Below are positions 43,615 to 52,087 of a stretch of DNA of 64,000 bases, one piece after another. The notes beneath the pieces were generated by a model. It made no database searches. It worked only from the letters and a program-made list of their open reading frames with translations, and was not told the DNA's origin. The position numbers and the translations under genes are program-made. Origin of the DNA: Archangium violaceum (lineage in GTDB: Bacteria > Myxococcota > Myxococcia > Myxococcales > Myxococcaceae); NCBI RefSeq assembly GCF_016859125.1, contig NZ_CP069338.1, positions 1,488,001 to 1,552,000 of the forward strand. The letters run 5' to 3'. The first letter of the stretch is position 1. Each line of letters starts with the position of its first letter.

Positions 43615-46269
43615 ATGAGTGACTCGACCCACAAGCCGCCGCGCCTTGCTCTCGCCTATGCCAGCCTGCTGGTCCGCCGACCCGGGCTCGTCCTCCTCGC
43701 GCTGCTCGCGCTGTTCGGCGTGTCGCTGTGGGGAACCTCGAAGCTGACCATCAACTCCAACCAGCTCGACCTCATCTCGCAGGAGCTGCCCGAGGTGAAG
43801 GAGGTCAAGCGCGTCATCGACATGGTCGGTGGCAGCGGCTACCTCATGTTGGCCCTGCGCGCCGACAGCGAGCCCACGCTCAAGAAGGTCGCCGACGACA
43901 TCGCGGCGAAGCTGCTGGCGGACAAGGAGCACGTCCGCTTCATCACCTACAAGGTGCCGGTCGAGTTCGTGCAGCAGAACATGGCCCTCTTCATCAAGAC
44001 GGAGGACCTGCTCGAGGGCAAGAGCCGCATCATGGCCTGGCTCAAGGATCAGCTGCGCCGCAACAACCCCTTCTTCATCGAAATCCAGAAGACCGAGCCG
44101 GTGAAGCTCGAGCTGACGGACCTCATCAACAAGTACAGCAGCGTCGGCAAGAAGAGCATCCGGGACGACTACTACATCTCCCAGGATCGCAAGATGATGC
44201 TCATCCTCATCAAGCCGATGTGGGACTCCAACCAGCTCGGCAAGACGAAGGCGTTCGTGGAGCACCTGCGCAAGGAGCTCGCGGCCTACTCCAAGAGCGA
44301 GCAGTCCGGCGGCGTGGAGGTGGTGGAGGACTACGACACGATGGGCAATGACAAGCTCGTGGCCTACGGCTTCACCGGCGCCTACAAGACGGCGGTGGAC
44401 GACTCGTACGCCATCGAGGAGTCGCTCGAGCCGGTGTCCCTGCTCGCCTTCGCGGCCATCTTCCTCATCACCATCCTGGCCTTCCGCAAGTGGGTGCCCA
44501 CCCTCATCGTGGCCATCGGCACGGTCGTCGGCACCATCATCACCATGGGCTTCACCTACGCCACCGTGGGCGAGCTCAACATGATCACCAGCATCCTCGG
44601 CGGCCTGCTGCTGGGGTTCGGCATCGACTACGGCATCCACTTCATCTTCCGCACGCGGCTGGAGCTGGGACAGGGCAAGCCCTATGACCAGGCCATCCAG
44701 GACGCGGTGGTGAACGCGGGCCGGCCGGCGCTGGTGTCCGCGGTGGTGACGGCGGGCTCGTTCTTCGTGCTGATGATCAGCGAGTTCCGCGGCTTCAGCC
44801 AGTTCGGCTTCCTGGCTGGCTGCGGCACCTTCATCATCGGCTTCCTGCTCTTCGCCTGGAGCCCGGCGCTGCTGGCGTTGTTGGGCCGCATCAACCCCGA
44901 GCTGCCCAAGAAGCTCATCGGCGAGATGAAGCCGCCCGCCCCGCAGAGCGTCGACACGGGCAAGGAGCTGCGCATCCCCCGGCCCGGCCTGATGCTCGTG
45001 GTGAGCACGGTCATCGTGGGCTTCATGTGCGCCTTCGCCATCCCCTGGAGCGACGTGGACGTGCCCACGGATCGCCCCGCCACCCTGGCCGAGCGCATCA
45101 AGGCCGGCGTGCGCTTCAACTACAACAGCCGCGCCCTCATCCCCGAGGGCCAGCCGTCGGTGAAGCTGCAGGATGAGATCACCACGCGCTTCGACATCTC
45201 CAGCGACCCCATCGCCGTCTACACGAAGACGCTGGAGGAGGCGAAGGCCGTCTACGACGAGCTCACCGACCCGAAGAACAAGGAGAAGTACTCCACCATC
45301 GACCAGGTGGTGAGCATCTACACCTTCGTCCCGCCGGCGGAGACAGCCGCGGCCAACGCGAAGATCCTCGCCGAGTGGAAGGAGGAGCTGAAGGACATCG
45401 ACGTGGCGGCGCTGCCTCCGGAGACCCAGGACAAGGCGGCCCTCTTCATGAAGATGCTGGAGGCCAGGCCCTTCGACGTGCACGGCGTGCCGGAGATCTA
45501 CTCCTCGCAGTTCCGCCACCTGCCGGAGACGAAGCCGGAGAACCACGGCTACCTGACGTTCATCTACCCGGCCGTGGACCTGTGGGACGGCAAGAAGATG
45601 CTCACCTTCGTGGACCAGACGAGCCACATCCCCACGCCCGAGGTGAAGGACGCCACGGGCAAGGTGCTCGCCCCCGCGATGGAGCGGCGGGCCGCGGGCG
45701 CGGCGCCCCTGTTCGCCCGGCTGGCGCGCATCGTGCTCTCCGACGGTCAGCTGACGGTGCTCCTGGTGACGCTGTGGATCCTGGTGATGCACTTCCTGGA
45801 CTTCCGCAACATGAAGCTGGCGCTGGCCTCCGTCATCCCGCTCACGGTGGGTCTGGCGATGATGCTGGGCATCATGACGCTCGGTGACCTGCACCTGAAC
45901 TTCATGAACATCATCATCCTGCCCATCCTCCTGGGCTTCGGGGTGAGCCACGGCCTCTACCTGCTGCACCGCTTCCTCGAGGGCACCTCGCCCGTGGTCG
46001 CGCTGCGCAGCGTGGGCGCCGCGGTGGCCTCGTCCACGCTGACGACGGCCGCGGGCTTCGCCGCCCTGCTGGTGGCCAGCCACAACGGCCTGAGGTCCAT
46101 GGGCGTCGTGGCGTGCATCGGCCTCATCACCACCCTGGTGGTGTCCTTCACCGTGCTCGCCGCGGTGATGCAGGTGATGTGGGACCGGCTGCCGCGCAAG
46201 CTGAAGGACGGTGTGGTGCACACGTCCTCCCAGCAGCCCTCCGACGCGTCCAAGTCCGAGGCGGCCTGA
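43615..46269 (+). CDS. MMPL/RND-family transporter (HpnN-like)
   Basis: This 884-residue transporter has the RND layout: an N-terminal helix (about 24-44), a periplasmic loop (45-260), a helix block with GFGIDYGIHFIFR, a second helix, a second periplasmic loop (about 480-680), and a second helix block with GFGVSHGLYLLHRF. Both blocks keep the Asp/His-type relay sites only partly, which fits MMPL rather than AcrB. The loop sizes and sequence resemble HpnN, a hopanoid transporter. The upstream MlaC-like protein could carry its cargo in the periplasm. The gene ends in a 13-bp hairpin shared with ureG. Confidence 0.88.
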   Translation: MSDSTHKPPRLALAYASLLVRRPGLVLLALLALFGVSLWGTSKLTINSNQLDLISQELPEVKEVKRVIDMVGGSGYLMLALRADSEPTLKKVADDIAAKLLADKEHVRFITYKVPVEFVQQNMALFIKTEDLLEGKSRIMAWLKDQLRRNNPFFIEIQKTEPVKLELTDLINKYSSVGKKSIRDDYYISQDRKMMLILIKPMWDSNQLGKTKAFVEHLRKELAAYSKSEQSGGVEVVEDYDTMGNDKLVAYGFTGAYKTAVDDSYAIEESLEPVSLLAFAAIFLITILAFRKWVPTLIVAIGTVVGTIITMGFTYATVGELNMITSILGGLLLGFGIDYGIHFIFRTRLELGQGKPYDQAIQDAVVNAGRPALVSAVVTAGSFFVLMISEFRGFSQFGFLAGCGTFIIGFLLFAWSPALLALLGRINPELPKKLIGEMKPPAPQSVDTGKELRIPRPGLMLVVSTVIVGFMCAFAIPWSDVDVPTDRPATLAERIKAGVRFNYNSRALIPEGQPSVKLQDEITTRFDISSDPIAVYTKTLEEAKAVYDELTDPKNKEKYSTIDQVVSIYTFVPPAETAAANAKILAEWKEELKDIDVAALPPETQDKAALFMKMLEARPFDVHGVPEIYSSQFRHLPETKPENHGYLTFIYPAVDLWDGKKMLTFVDQTSHIPTPEVKDATGKVLAPAMERRAAGAAPLFARLARIVLSDGQLTVLLVTLWILVMHFLDFRNMKLALASVIPLTVGLAMMLGIMTLGDLHLNFMNIIILPILLGFGVSHGLYLLHRFLEGTSPVVALRSVGAAVASSTLTTAAGFAALLVASHNGLRSMGVVACIGLITTLVVSFTVLAAVMQVMWDRLPRKLKDGVVHTSSQQPSDASKSEAA

Positions 46270-46274
46270 ACAGC

Positions 46275-46306
46275 GGCCTGACACGCCGCCCCGGGCGTGT
46301 CAGGCC
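46275..46306. terminator. 13-bp hairpin between RND gene and ureG
   Basis: GGCCTGACACGCC (46275-46287) pairs perfectly with GGCGTGTCAGGCC (46294-46306), loop of six. It lies between two convergent genes and overlaps the ureG stop (46300-46302). Neither side has a T run. Confidence 0.55.
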
Positions 46307-47028
46307 GAGCCCGTGGCCTTGCGCCAGGCTCCCAGCAGGTGGTCGATGACCTCCTGCAACCCCACGCCCTTCGTCACCTGGGTGAAGACGAAGGGCCCGT
46401 CGCCGCGCATCTTCCGCGCGTCGCGCTCCATCACCGACAGGTCCGCGCCCACGTGCGGCGCCAGGTCCGTCTTGTTGATGACCAGCAGGTCGGACTGGGT
46501 GATGCCCGGTCCACCCTTGCGCGGCACCTTGTCCCCGCCCGCCACGTCGATGACGTAGACGGTGTAGTCCGCCAGCTCGCGGCTGTACTGCGCCGCCAGG
46601 TTGTCGCCCCCGCTCTCCACGAGGAGCAGCTGCGGCTTGAGCTCCTCCATGAGCTCCTCGAGCGCCAGCAGGTTGTGGCTGATGTCCTCGCGGATGGCCG
46701 CATGCGGGCACCCACCCGTCTCCACCGCCTTGATGCGCTCGGGAGAGAGGGCCTTGTTGCGCACCAGGAACTCGGCGTCCTCCCTGGTGAAGATGTCGTT
46801 GGTCACCACGCCCAGCCGGTAGTTGTCCCGAAGCGCCCGGCACAGCGCCAGCACCAGCGCCGTCTTCCCACTCCCCACCGGCCCACCGATACCGATGGTG
46901 AAGGCCCGCTCCTTGAAGTCGCGGCGCTTGGGCTCCTCGCGCTCGTGGAAGTGCCCCGGATGGTCCCACTCCTCATGCGTATGGTCGTGGTCTTCATCGT
47001 GGCCGTGGCCGCGGTGGTCATCGTGCAT
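46300..47028 (-). CDS. ureG: urease accessory GTPase
   Basis: UreG, 242 residues, uses GTP to help insert nickel into urease. The P-loop is GGPVGSGKT (48-56). The metal-binding Cys-Pro-His motif is present ([13 protein letters not shown]), and ESGGDNLAA and NKTDLA follow. The N-terminus is His-rich: ten His in the first 28 residues, a metal-storage-like tail absent from the shorter UreG of enterobacteria. The gene is last in the ureDABCFG run. GAGGTG five bases before ATG 47028 supports the start. No ureE is present in the cluster, so this tail may take over nickel donation. Confidence 0.95.
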   Translation of the reverse strand: MHDDHRGHGHDEDHDHTHEEWDHPGHFHEREEPKRRDFKERAFTIGIGGPVGSGKTALVLALCRALRDNYRLGVVTNDIFTREDAEFLVRNKALSPERIKAVETGGCPHAAIREDISHNLLALEELMEELKPQLLLVESGGDNLAAQYSRELADYTVYVIDVAGGDKVPRKGGPGITQSDLLVINKTDLAPHVGADLSVMERDARKMRGDGPFVFTQVTKGVGLQEVIDHLLGAWRKATGSA

Positions 47029-47036
47029 GGTTCACC

Positions 47037-47699
47037 TCAGGAGAGAAAGAGTCGCGAGTAGAGCCGGTCGTGCGTGGAGCCGAGCAGGTCCATCAACGGT
47101 GACGTCTGGGCCAACGACTCCACGCCCAGCCCGGCGCAGGCGTCGAACACCTCGTCCAGCAACGGAGCGCACAGGTGCTGGAGCTGGTGGGACTCGTGCG
47201 TGCCCACGATGCCCATCCGCACCGCCGCGGACAGCGCGCCCCTCAAGGTGAGGGACAGGTGGAGCTGCTGCGCGTCGGACAACCCCACATCCAGCGCGCG
47301 CAGCACCGCGCCGAAGAGGGGCGCGTGGTGATAGCGCAGCCCCGCCGCCCGGGCGGAGTGCCGCAGCGGACCCACGGGCTCGGGGAAGATGCGCGCGCAC
47401 GTGTCCAGGAAGGCCCGCCCCTGGGTGCGGCTCGCCCGGTTGGCCACGTGGTTGGTGAGGAACGCCTCCGCGCGAGCGTCCAGCGCCTCCAGCGAGGAGG
47501 GCTCGCGCCAGGCCTCGCTCAGCAGCGGCAGCGCGCCGTGCCCCGCCTGCCAGAGCAGCTCCCGGACGAAGCGCTCCAGCCCCTCACGGCCGCGCACCTC
47601 GCCCTGCTGCACCGCCGCCTCCAACCCCCCCGAGTGCGCGAAGCCCCCGGTGGGGAAGCCCGAGTCCGCCAGTTGCAACACCCTCCACGGGTAGCCCAT
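47037..47699 (-). CDS. ureF: urease accessory protein
   Basis: This 220-residue protein matches UreF, which regulates UreG and gates nickel delivery to the apo-urease complex. Family segments are LQLADSGFPTGGFAHSGGLE at the start, DARAEAFLTNHVANRASRTQGRAFL, and QHLCAPLLDEVFDAC near the end. Start ATG 47699 is 12 bases after the ureC stop; the gap to ureG is 8 bases. No transmembrane segment is present. Confidence 0.93.
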   Translation of the reverse strand: MGYPWRVLQLADSGFPTGGFAHSGGLEAAVQQGEVRGREGLERFVRELLWQAGHGALPLLSEAWREPSSLEALDARAEAFLTNHVANRASRTQGRAFLDTCARIFPEPVGPLRHSARAAGLRYHHAPLFGAVLRALDVGLSDAQQLHLSLTLRGALSAAVRMGIVGTHESHQLQHLCAPLLDEVFDACAGLGVESLAQTSPLMDLLGSTHDRLYSRLFLS

Positions 47700-47711
47700 C
47701 TGGCCTGGTCC

Positions 47712-49427
47712 TCAGAACAGCGAGTAGCGCTGCGCCAGCGGCAACCGGACGGCGGGCTCGCACACGAGCAGCTCGCCATCCGCGCGCACCTCGTACGTCT
47801 CGGGGTCCACCGTGAGGGCGGGCAGCGCGTCGTTGAGCTTCATGTCGCGCTTGCCGAGCCCCCGGCACCGGCGCACCGCGGAGAGCTGCTTGGACAACCC
47901 CAGGCTCCGCACCATCCCATCCGCGAGCGCACGCCCCGAGACGAAGGCGATGCTGGTGGCGCCCAGCGCCCGCCCCCGGGCCCCGAACATCGGCCGCATG
48001 TAATAGGGCTGCGGCGTGGGAATGGACGCACCCGGGTCTCCCATCTGCCCCCAGGCGATGAAGCCGCCCTTGAGCACCAGCTCCGGACGCAGGCCGAAGA
48101 AGGCGGGCCGCCACAGCACCAGGTCCGCCAGCTTCCCCACCTCCACCGAGCCCACCTCGTGCACCATGCCGTGAGCGATGGCCGGGTTGATGGTGTACTT
48201 GGCCACGTAGCGGCGGATGCGCAGGTTGTCGTTGTCCCCGCGCTCCTCGCGCAGCCGGCCGCGCTGCTCCCGCATCTTGTGCGCCGTCTGCCACGTGCGG
48301 GTGATGACCTCGCCCACCCGGCCCATCGCCTGGCTGTCCGAGGCCATCATGCTGATGGCGCCCAGGTCGTGCAGGATGTCCTCCGCGGCGATGGTGCTTC
48401 CGCGGATGCGGCTCTCCGCGAAGGCCACGTCCTCGGGAATCTCCCGGTCCAGGTGGTGACACACCATGAGCATGTCCAGGTGCTCATCCAGCGTGTTCAC
48501 CGTGTACGGACGCGTGGGGTTCGTCGAGCTGGGCAGCACGTTGGGCTGGCCGCACACCCGGATGATGTCCGGGGCGTGTCCGCCACCCGCCCCCTCCGAG
48601 TGGTAGGTGTGGATGGTGCGGCCCTTGAAGGCGGCCATGGAGTCATCCACGAAGCCGGACTCGTTCAACGTGTCCGTGTGGATGGTGACCTGCACGTCCT
48701 CGCCCTCGGCCACCGACAGGCAGGTGTCGATGGCGGCCGGCGTGGTGCCCCAGTCCTCGTGCAGCTTCAGGCCGATGGCCCCCGCGGCGATCTGCTCCAG
48801 CAGGCCCTCGGGACGCGAGGTGTTGCCCTTGCCGGTGAGGCCGATGTTGAGCGGCAGCGAGTCCGTGGCCTCCAGCATGCGCCGGATGTTCCACGCGCCC
48901 GGCGTGCAGGTGGTGGCGTTGGTGCCCGTGGCCGGCCCCGTGCCTCCGCCCACCCAACTGGTGATGCCGCTGGCGATCGCCTCGTCCGCCTGCTGCGGGC
49001 AGATGAAGTGGATGTGCGAGTCGATGCCGCCCGCCGTGACGATGAGCCCCTCGCCCGCGATGGCCTCGGTGGTGACGCCCACCACCATGCCCGGCGTCAC
49101 CCCCGCCATCACGTCCGGGTTGCCCGCCTTGCCGATGCCGGCGATGCGCCCACCCTTGATGCCGATGTCCGCCTTGTAGATGCCCGTCCAGTCGATGATG
49201 AGCGCGTTGGTGATGACGCAGTCCAGGGCCTCGGCGTCACCCACCCCGGCATTCTGGCCCATGCCCTCGCGCAGCACCTTGCCGCCGCCGAACTTGCACT
49301 CGTCTCCGTAGACGGTGAGGTCCTTCTCCACCTCGGCCAGCAGCCCCGTGTCCCCCAGCCGGACCCGGTCGCCCGTGGTGGGACCGAACATGTCCGCGTA
49401 GTGACGGCGATCCATCTTCCGGCTCAT
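47712..49427 (-). CDS. ureC: urease subunit alpha
   Basis: UreC, 571 residues, is the catalytic subunit that hydrolyses urea to ammonia and carbamate at a di-nickel centre. The ligands are all present: His138 and His140 (SHIHF), the carbamylated Lys221 (GLKLHED), His250, His276 and Asp364. The mobile flap Cys323-His324 ([10 protein letters not shown]) is kept. Each is offset by four from the Klebsiella numbering. The start overlaps the ureAB stop by four bases (ATGA), so translation is coupled. The C-terminus ends YSLF. It should assemble with the UreAB fusion into a trimer of heterodimers. Confidence 0.98.
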   Translation of the reverse strand: MSRKMDRRHYADMFGPTTGDRVRLGDTGLLAEVEKDLTVYGDECKFGGGKVLREGMGQNAGVGDAEALDCVITNALIIDWTGIYKADIGIKGGRIAGIGKAGNPDVMAGVTPGMVVGVTTEAIAGEGLIVTAGGIDSHIHFICPQQADEAIASGITSWVGGGTGPATGTNATTCTPGAWNIRRMLEATDSLPLNIGLTGKGNTSRPEGLLEQIAAGAIGLKLHEDWGTTPAAIDTCLSVAEGEDVQVTIHTDTLNESGFVDDSMAAFKGRTIHTYHSEGAGGGHAPDIIRVCGQPNVLPSSTNPTRPYTVNTLDEHLDMLMVCHHLDREIPEDVAFAESRIRGSTIAAEDILHDLGAISMMASDSQAMGRVGEVITRTWQTAHKMREQRGRLREERGDNDNLRIRRYVAKYTINPAIAHGMVHEVGSVEVGKLADLVLWRPAFFGLRPELVLKGGFIAWGQMGDPGASIPTPQPYYMRPMFGARGRALGATSIAFVSGRALADGMVRSLGLSKQLSAVRRCRGLGKRDMKLNDALPALTVDPETYEVRADGELLVCEPAVRLPLAQRYSLF

Positions 49428-50191
49428 GCGCCCTCCTCGTGTCCGAAGCCCCGCTCGGCCACCTGGCCCAGGGCGCGTTGCTGGTTCTCTGGAGACACCG
49501 GTCCGGAGCCCAGCGCGTTACCGCCCTGAACCACCCGCGCCCCGGCGATGGCCACCAGCGATACCGTCTTCTTCTCTCCGGGCTCGAAGCGCACCGCCGT
49601 GCCCGCCGGGATGTCCAGCCGCCGCCCGTACGCCTTGGCCCGGTCGAAGACGAGCGCGCGGTTCGTCTCGAAGAAGGGATAGTGGCTGCCCACCTGCACC
49701 GGACGATCTCCCCGGTTGGTGACCTCCACGGTGACGGCGTCGCGGCCCTCGTTGAGCACCAGCTCGCCCGGCTGCACGAACACCTCGCCCGGCCGCACCG
49801 CCTCGTGTTGAGGGGCCCGCGTGAAGCGCTCCAGCGGCGGCACGGGGAGGAAGCTCCCGTAGAGCGCCAGTGACAGGTCGCCGTGCTCGGCCTCGATGGG
49901 GTGATGCACCGTCACCAGCTTCGAGCCGTCCGGAAAGGTGCCCTCCACCTGCACCTCCGCCACCATCTCCGGCACGCCCTCCATCACCTGCGCGCGCCCC
50001 AGGAACTTGCGCCCTAGGTCCATCAGCTCGGCCACGCTCCGGCCGTCGCGAATGAACTCCAGGAGCTGGGTGGCGATGAGGGCCACTGCCTCGGGGTAGT
50101 TGAGCCTCAACCCCCTCGCCAGGCGCTTCTGGGCCAGGAAGCCCGCGCCGTGAAGCAGCAGCTTGTCGATTTCCCGCGGCGACAGATGCAT
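49424..50191 (-). CDS. ureAB: urease gamma-beta fusion subunit
   Basis: This 255-residue protein joins the gamma subunit (residues 1-100: [32 protein letters not shown], and [21 protein letters not shown]) to the beta subunit (about 132-255: [52 protein letters not shown]). A linker of about 30 residues joins them. Fused gamma-beta subunits are known in Helicobacter and some other bacteria; in most proteobacteria they are separate ureA and ureB. GGAGGG before ATG 50191 supports this start, not the much longer ORF. ureC overlaps its stop by four bases, and ureD lies 91 bases upstream. Confidence 0.95.
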   Translation of the reverse strand: MHLSPREIDKLLLHGAGFLAQKRLARGLRLNYPEAVALIATQLLEFIRDGRSVAELMDLGRKFLGRAQVMEGVPEMVAEVQVEGTFPDGSKLVTVHHPIEAEHGDLSLALYGSFLPVPPLERFTRAPQHEAVRPGEVFVQPGELVLNEGRDAVTVEVTNRGDRPVQVGSHYPFFETNRALVFDRAKAYGRRLDIPAGTAVRFEPGEKKTVSLVAIAGARVVQGGNALGSGPVSPENQQRALGQVAERGFGHEEGA

Positions 50192-50282
50192 GCACCCTCC
50201 GGGTGGTCCCCGCCCAGGCCGGAGCCGGGCGGTTCGGAGCACCCTACCGCGATGCGTCATCCACTGCCAGAACCGCCGGGCT

Positions 50283-51134
50283 TCACCCCCTGCGGGTCCA
50301 GGGGTCATCCCCGAGCAGGGCGGGGAGGAAGGACAGCCACTCGCGAGCGGTACGCACGAGGGCCTCGGCGGAAGAGGCCGCCACCCGGAGCACCAGCCCA
50401 TCCGGCCCGAGCGGGCTGGCGGAGCAGACGAGCCCGGCCCGAGGGGTGACGGGCAGGGCCCCCACGTGCGCGGCGAGCGCCTCGCGGGCGGCGTCCAGTG
50501 CGGGCCCCACCAGGAGCACGGTGCCGATCGCGTCGAAGCGGCCCAGCCGCGCGGGGAGCGCCCCGTGGGAGGGGTCGAGCAGCCAGCGCTCATCGAGCAG
50601 GGCCCGGCCCTCGCGGTGGACGCGGAGCGTGGAGGCGTACCGCGAGAAGGCCCACCGCTCGCCGTTGGCGCTGCGGCCAGCGGTGACCAGGTCCATGAGC
50701 ACGAGCGAGGCGCCCGGGGCGAGCTGGACGTCCTGGCGCTGCGCGAACCGGGCGCCCGTGAAGCACATGGTGGGGTCCGGCGCGAGCACGAGCAGCGCGC
50801 CCTCCTCCACCCGCGCCGACAGCTCGCTGCGGCAGCCACGAGGCGAACGGTAGACCCGGGTGGAGCCCTGGCTCGACAGGAGCGCGGTGGCACCTGGGGC
50901 CACCGCGATGTCCACGGCGAGGTGGTCTCCATCCACCAATCCCCCTCCGAGCGAGCTGGTGTAGACCCAGGCGGCGTGCCCGTGGTTGCGCGGCGTCAAC
51001 AGCCGCAAGGGGCTGTGTGCGCGCGCGGTGCGCACTACGGTGCGAGGACCCACGCGCTCGAAGGCGAGCCGCGCGTCCCCTTCGCGGTGGGCCCGAGGGA
51101 CTCCAGGATGATGGATGGGCTCACTCTGAATCAT
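50283..51134 (-). CDS. ureD: urease accessory protein
   Basis: This 283-residue UreD (UreH) forms the platform on apo-urease for UreF and UreG. Characteristic segments are [61 protein letters not shown] and [14 protein letters not shown]. Start ATG 51134 has AGGTG six bases upstream; a 35-codon in-frame extension is rejected. The gene heads the urease run. Its start lies 20 bases after the stop of the receiver-nuclease gene on the same strand. Confidence 0.92.
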   Translation of the reverse strand: MIQSEPIHHPGVPRAHREGDARLAFERVGPRTVVRTARAHSPLRLLTPRNHGHAAWVYTSSLGGGLVDGDHLAVDIAVAPGATALLSSQGSTRVYRSPRGCRSELSARVEEGALLVLAPDPTMCFTGARFAQRQDVQLAPGASLVLMDLVTAGRSANGERWAFSRYASTLRVHREGRALLDERWLLDPSHGALPARLGRFDAIGTVLLVGPALDAAREALAAHVGALPVTPRAGLVCSASPLGPDGLVLRVAASSAEALVRTAREWLSFLPALLGDDPWTRRG

Positions 51135-51154
51135 GGGTGCACCTGGCCAGAGGT

Positions 51155-52087
51155 CTACTCTGAATCCTTGGCGCTGGCCATGAGCGCGCGGGCGTGAAGC
51201 TCCTTCAGCTTCGCATTGCGGTCGCGTGCCTGCACCCACTCATCCAGCCGCGCGGCATCCAGCACGACGACGAGCACCTCGCCCGAGCGCTCTGCCGCCA
51301 ATCCACTCTCGAATCCCTTGGCGAAGCCGCCGAGCGAAATGAAGAACCCGAGCCGGCAGCGGCCATAACGCCGTTCAATCTTCTTGAGGAAGACGTCGAG
51401 TTCCTTGCGCTCGACCGGTTTCGACCAGTTCTTGCACTCGCCCAGAATGTATTGCGACTGCGCCTGCAGCCAGAAAGGGTCCGTCGACTCGTTGGGAATG
51501 ATGATGTCGATCTCCTCGTCCAGGCTCTTGCGATTCGTCTGGGTGCGCTCGAAGCCAGCAATCGACTTGAACAAGAGCGCGACCAGATCTTCGAGCAGTG
51601 CCCCCTTCTTGAACGGATCGCGCTCGGTCCGAACCCCGTGCCACAGCTCACGGATGGTCTCTTCCCGCTTGCCATTCGCGAGCGCCGCCATCCGCCGCTC
51701 GCGCGCCGCTTCCAGCGCGTGACGCACCTTCACCTTGAGGATGGCCTCGAAATAGGCGTTCTTCTCGAGGTAGTCGTAGGCCCCCGCCGTAAAGGCGCGA
51801 TTCACCGAGTCCGAGTCGGCGATCCCCGTCACGAGGATGACCTTTGCTTCTGGCGCCCGCTGCCGGATGGACTGGATGAGGTCCAGACCCGTGTCCGGCC
51901 CGTAGCGGCCCTGGAGCTTGCGGTCGAGCAGCACCAGGTCCCACCCCGGCTGCTCCAGCTTCGCAAGTGCCGAGGGACCGTCCGTGGCCGCGTCCACGGA
52001 GTACCCCTCGGTCGCCAGAATGGTGCGGTAGGTCTCGAGGAACGCCGGCTCATCGTCGACGAGGAGGATTCTTCCGGTGGGGTTCAT
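51155..52087 (-). CDS. response regulator fused to an Mrr-like PD-(D/E)xK nuclease domain
   Basis: This 310-residue protein has a receiver domain (1-120) with Asp11/Asp12 in LVDDEP, phospho-acceptor Asp55 in LLDRKLQG, Thr87 in LVTGIAD and Lys109. The second domain (about 150-290) has a restriction-endonuclease-like core: Glu166 in LLEDLVALLF, Asp194 in DEEIDIIIP, and Glu217-x-Lys219 in LGECKNW, followed by RRYGRCRLGFFISLGGFAKG. This is the Mrr-type PD...ExK pattern. No DNA-binding helix-turn-helix is seen. The four-base overlap (ATGA) with the upstream histidine kinase makes them one unit. A receiver wired to a nuclease fold suggests phosphorylation-controlled DNA or RNA cleavage, unlike a normal transcription regulator. 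Activity is inferred only. Confidence 0.82.
   Translation of the reverse strand: MNPTGRILLVDDEPAFLETYRTILATEGYSVDAATDGPSALAKLEQPGWDLVLLDRKLQGRYGPDTGLDLIQSIRQRAPEAKVILVTGIADSDSVNRAFTAGAYDYLEKNAYFEAILKVKVRHALEAARERRMAALANGKREETIRELWHGVRTERDPFKKGALLEDLVALLFKSIAGFERTQTNRKSLDEEIDIIIPNESTDPFWLQAQSQYILGECKNWSKPVERKELDVFLKKIERRYGRCRLGFFISLGGFAKGFESGLAAERSGEVLVVVLDAARLDEWVQARDRNAKLKELHARALMASAKDSE

Noticed and set aside
43366-46284. Minus-strand ORF of 972 codons opposite the RND transporter
   Set aside because: Charged low-complexity shadow without membrane helices; the plus-strand gene is a recognisable transporter.
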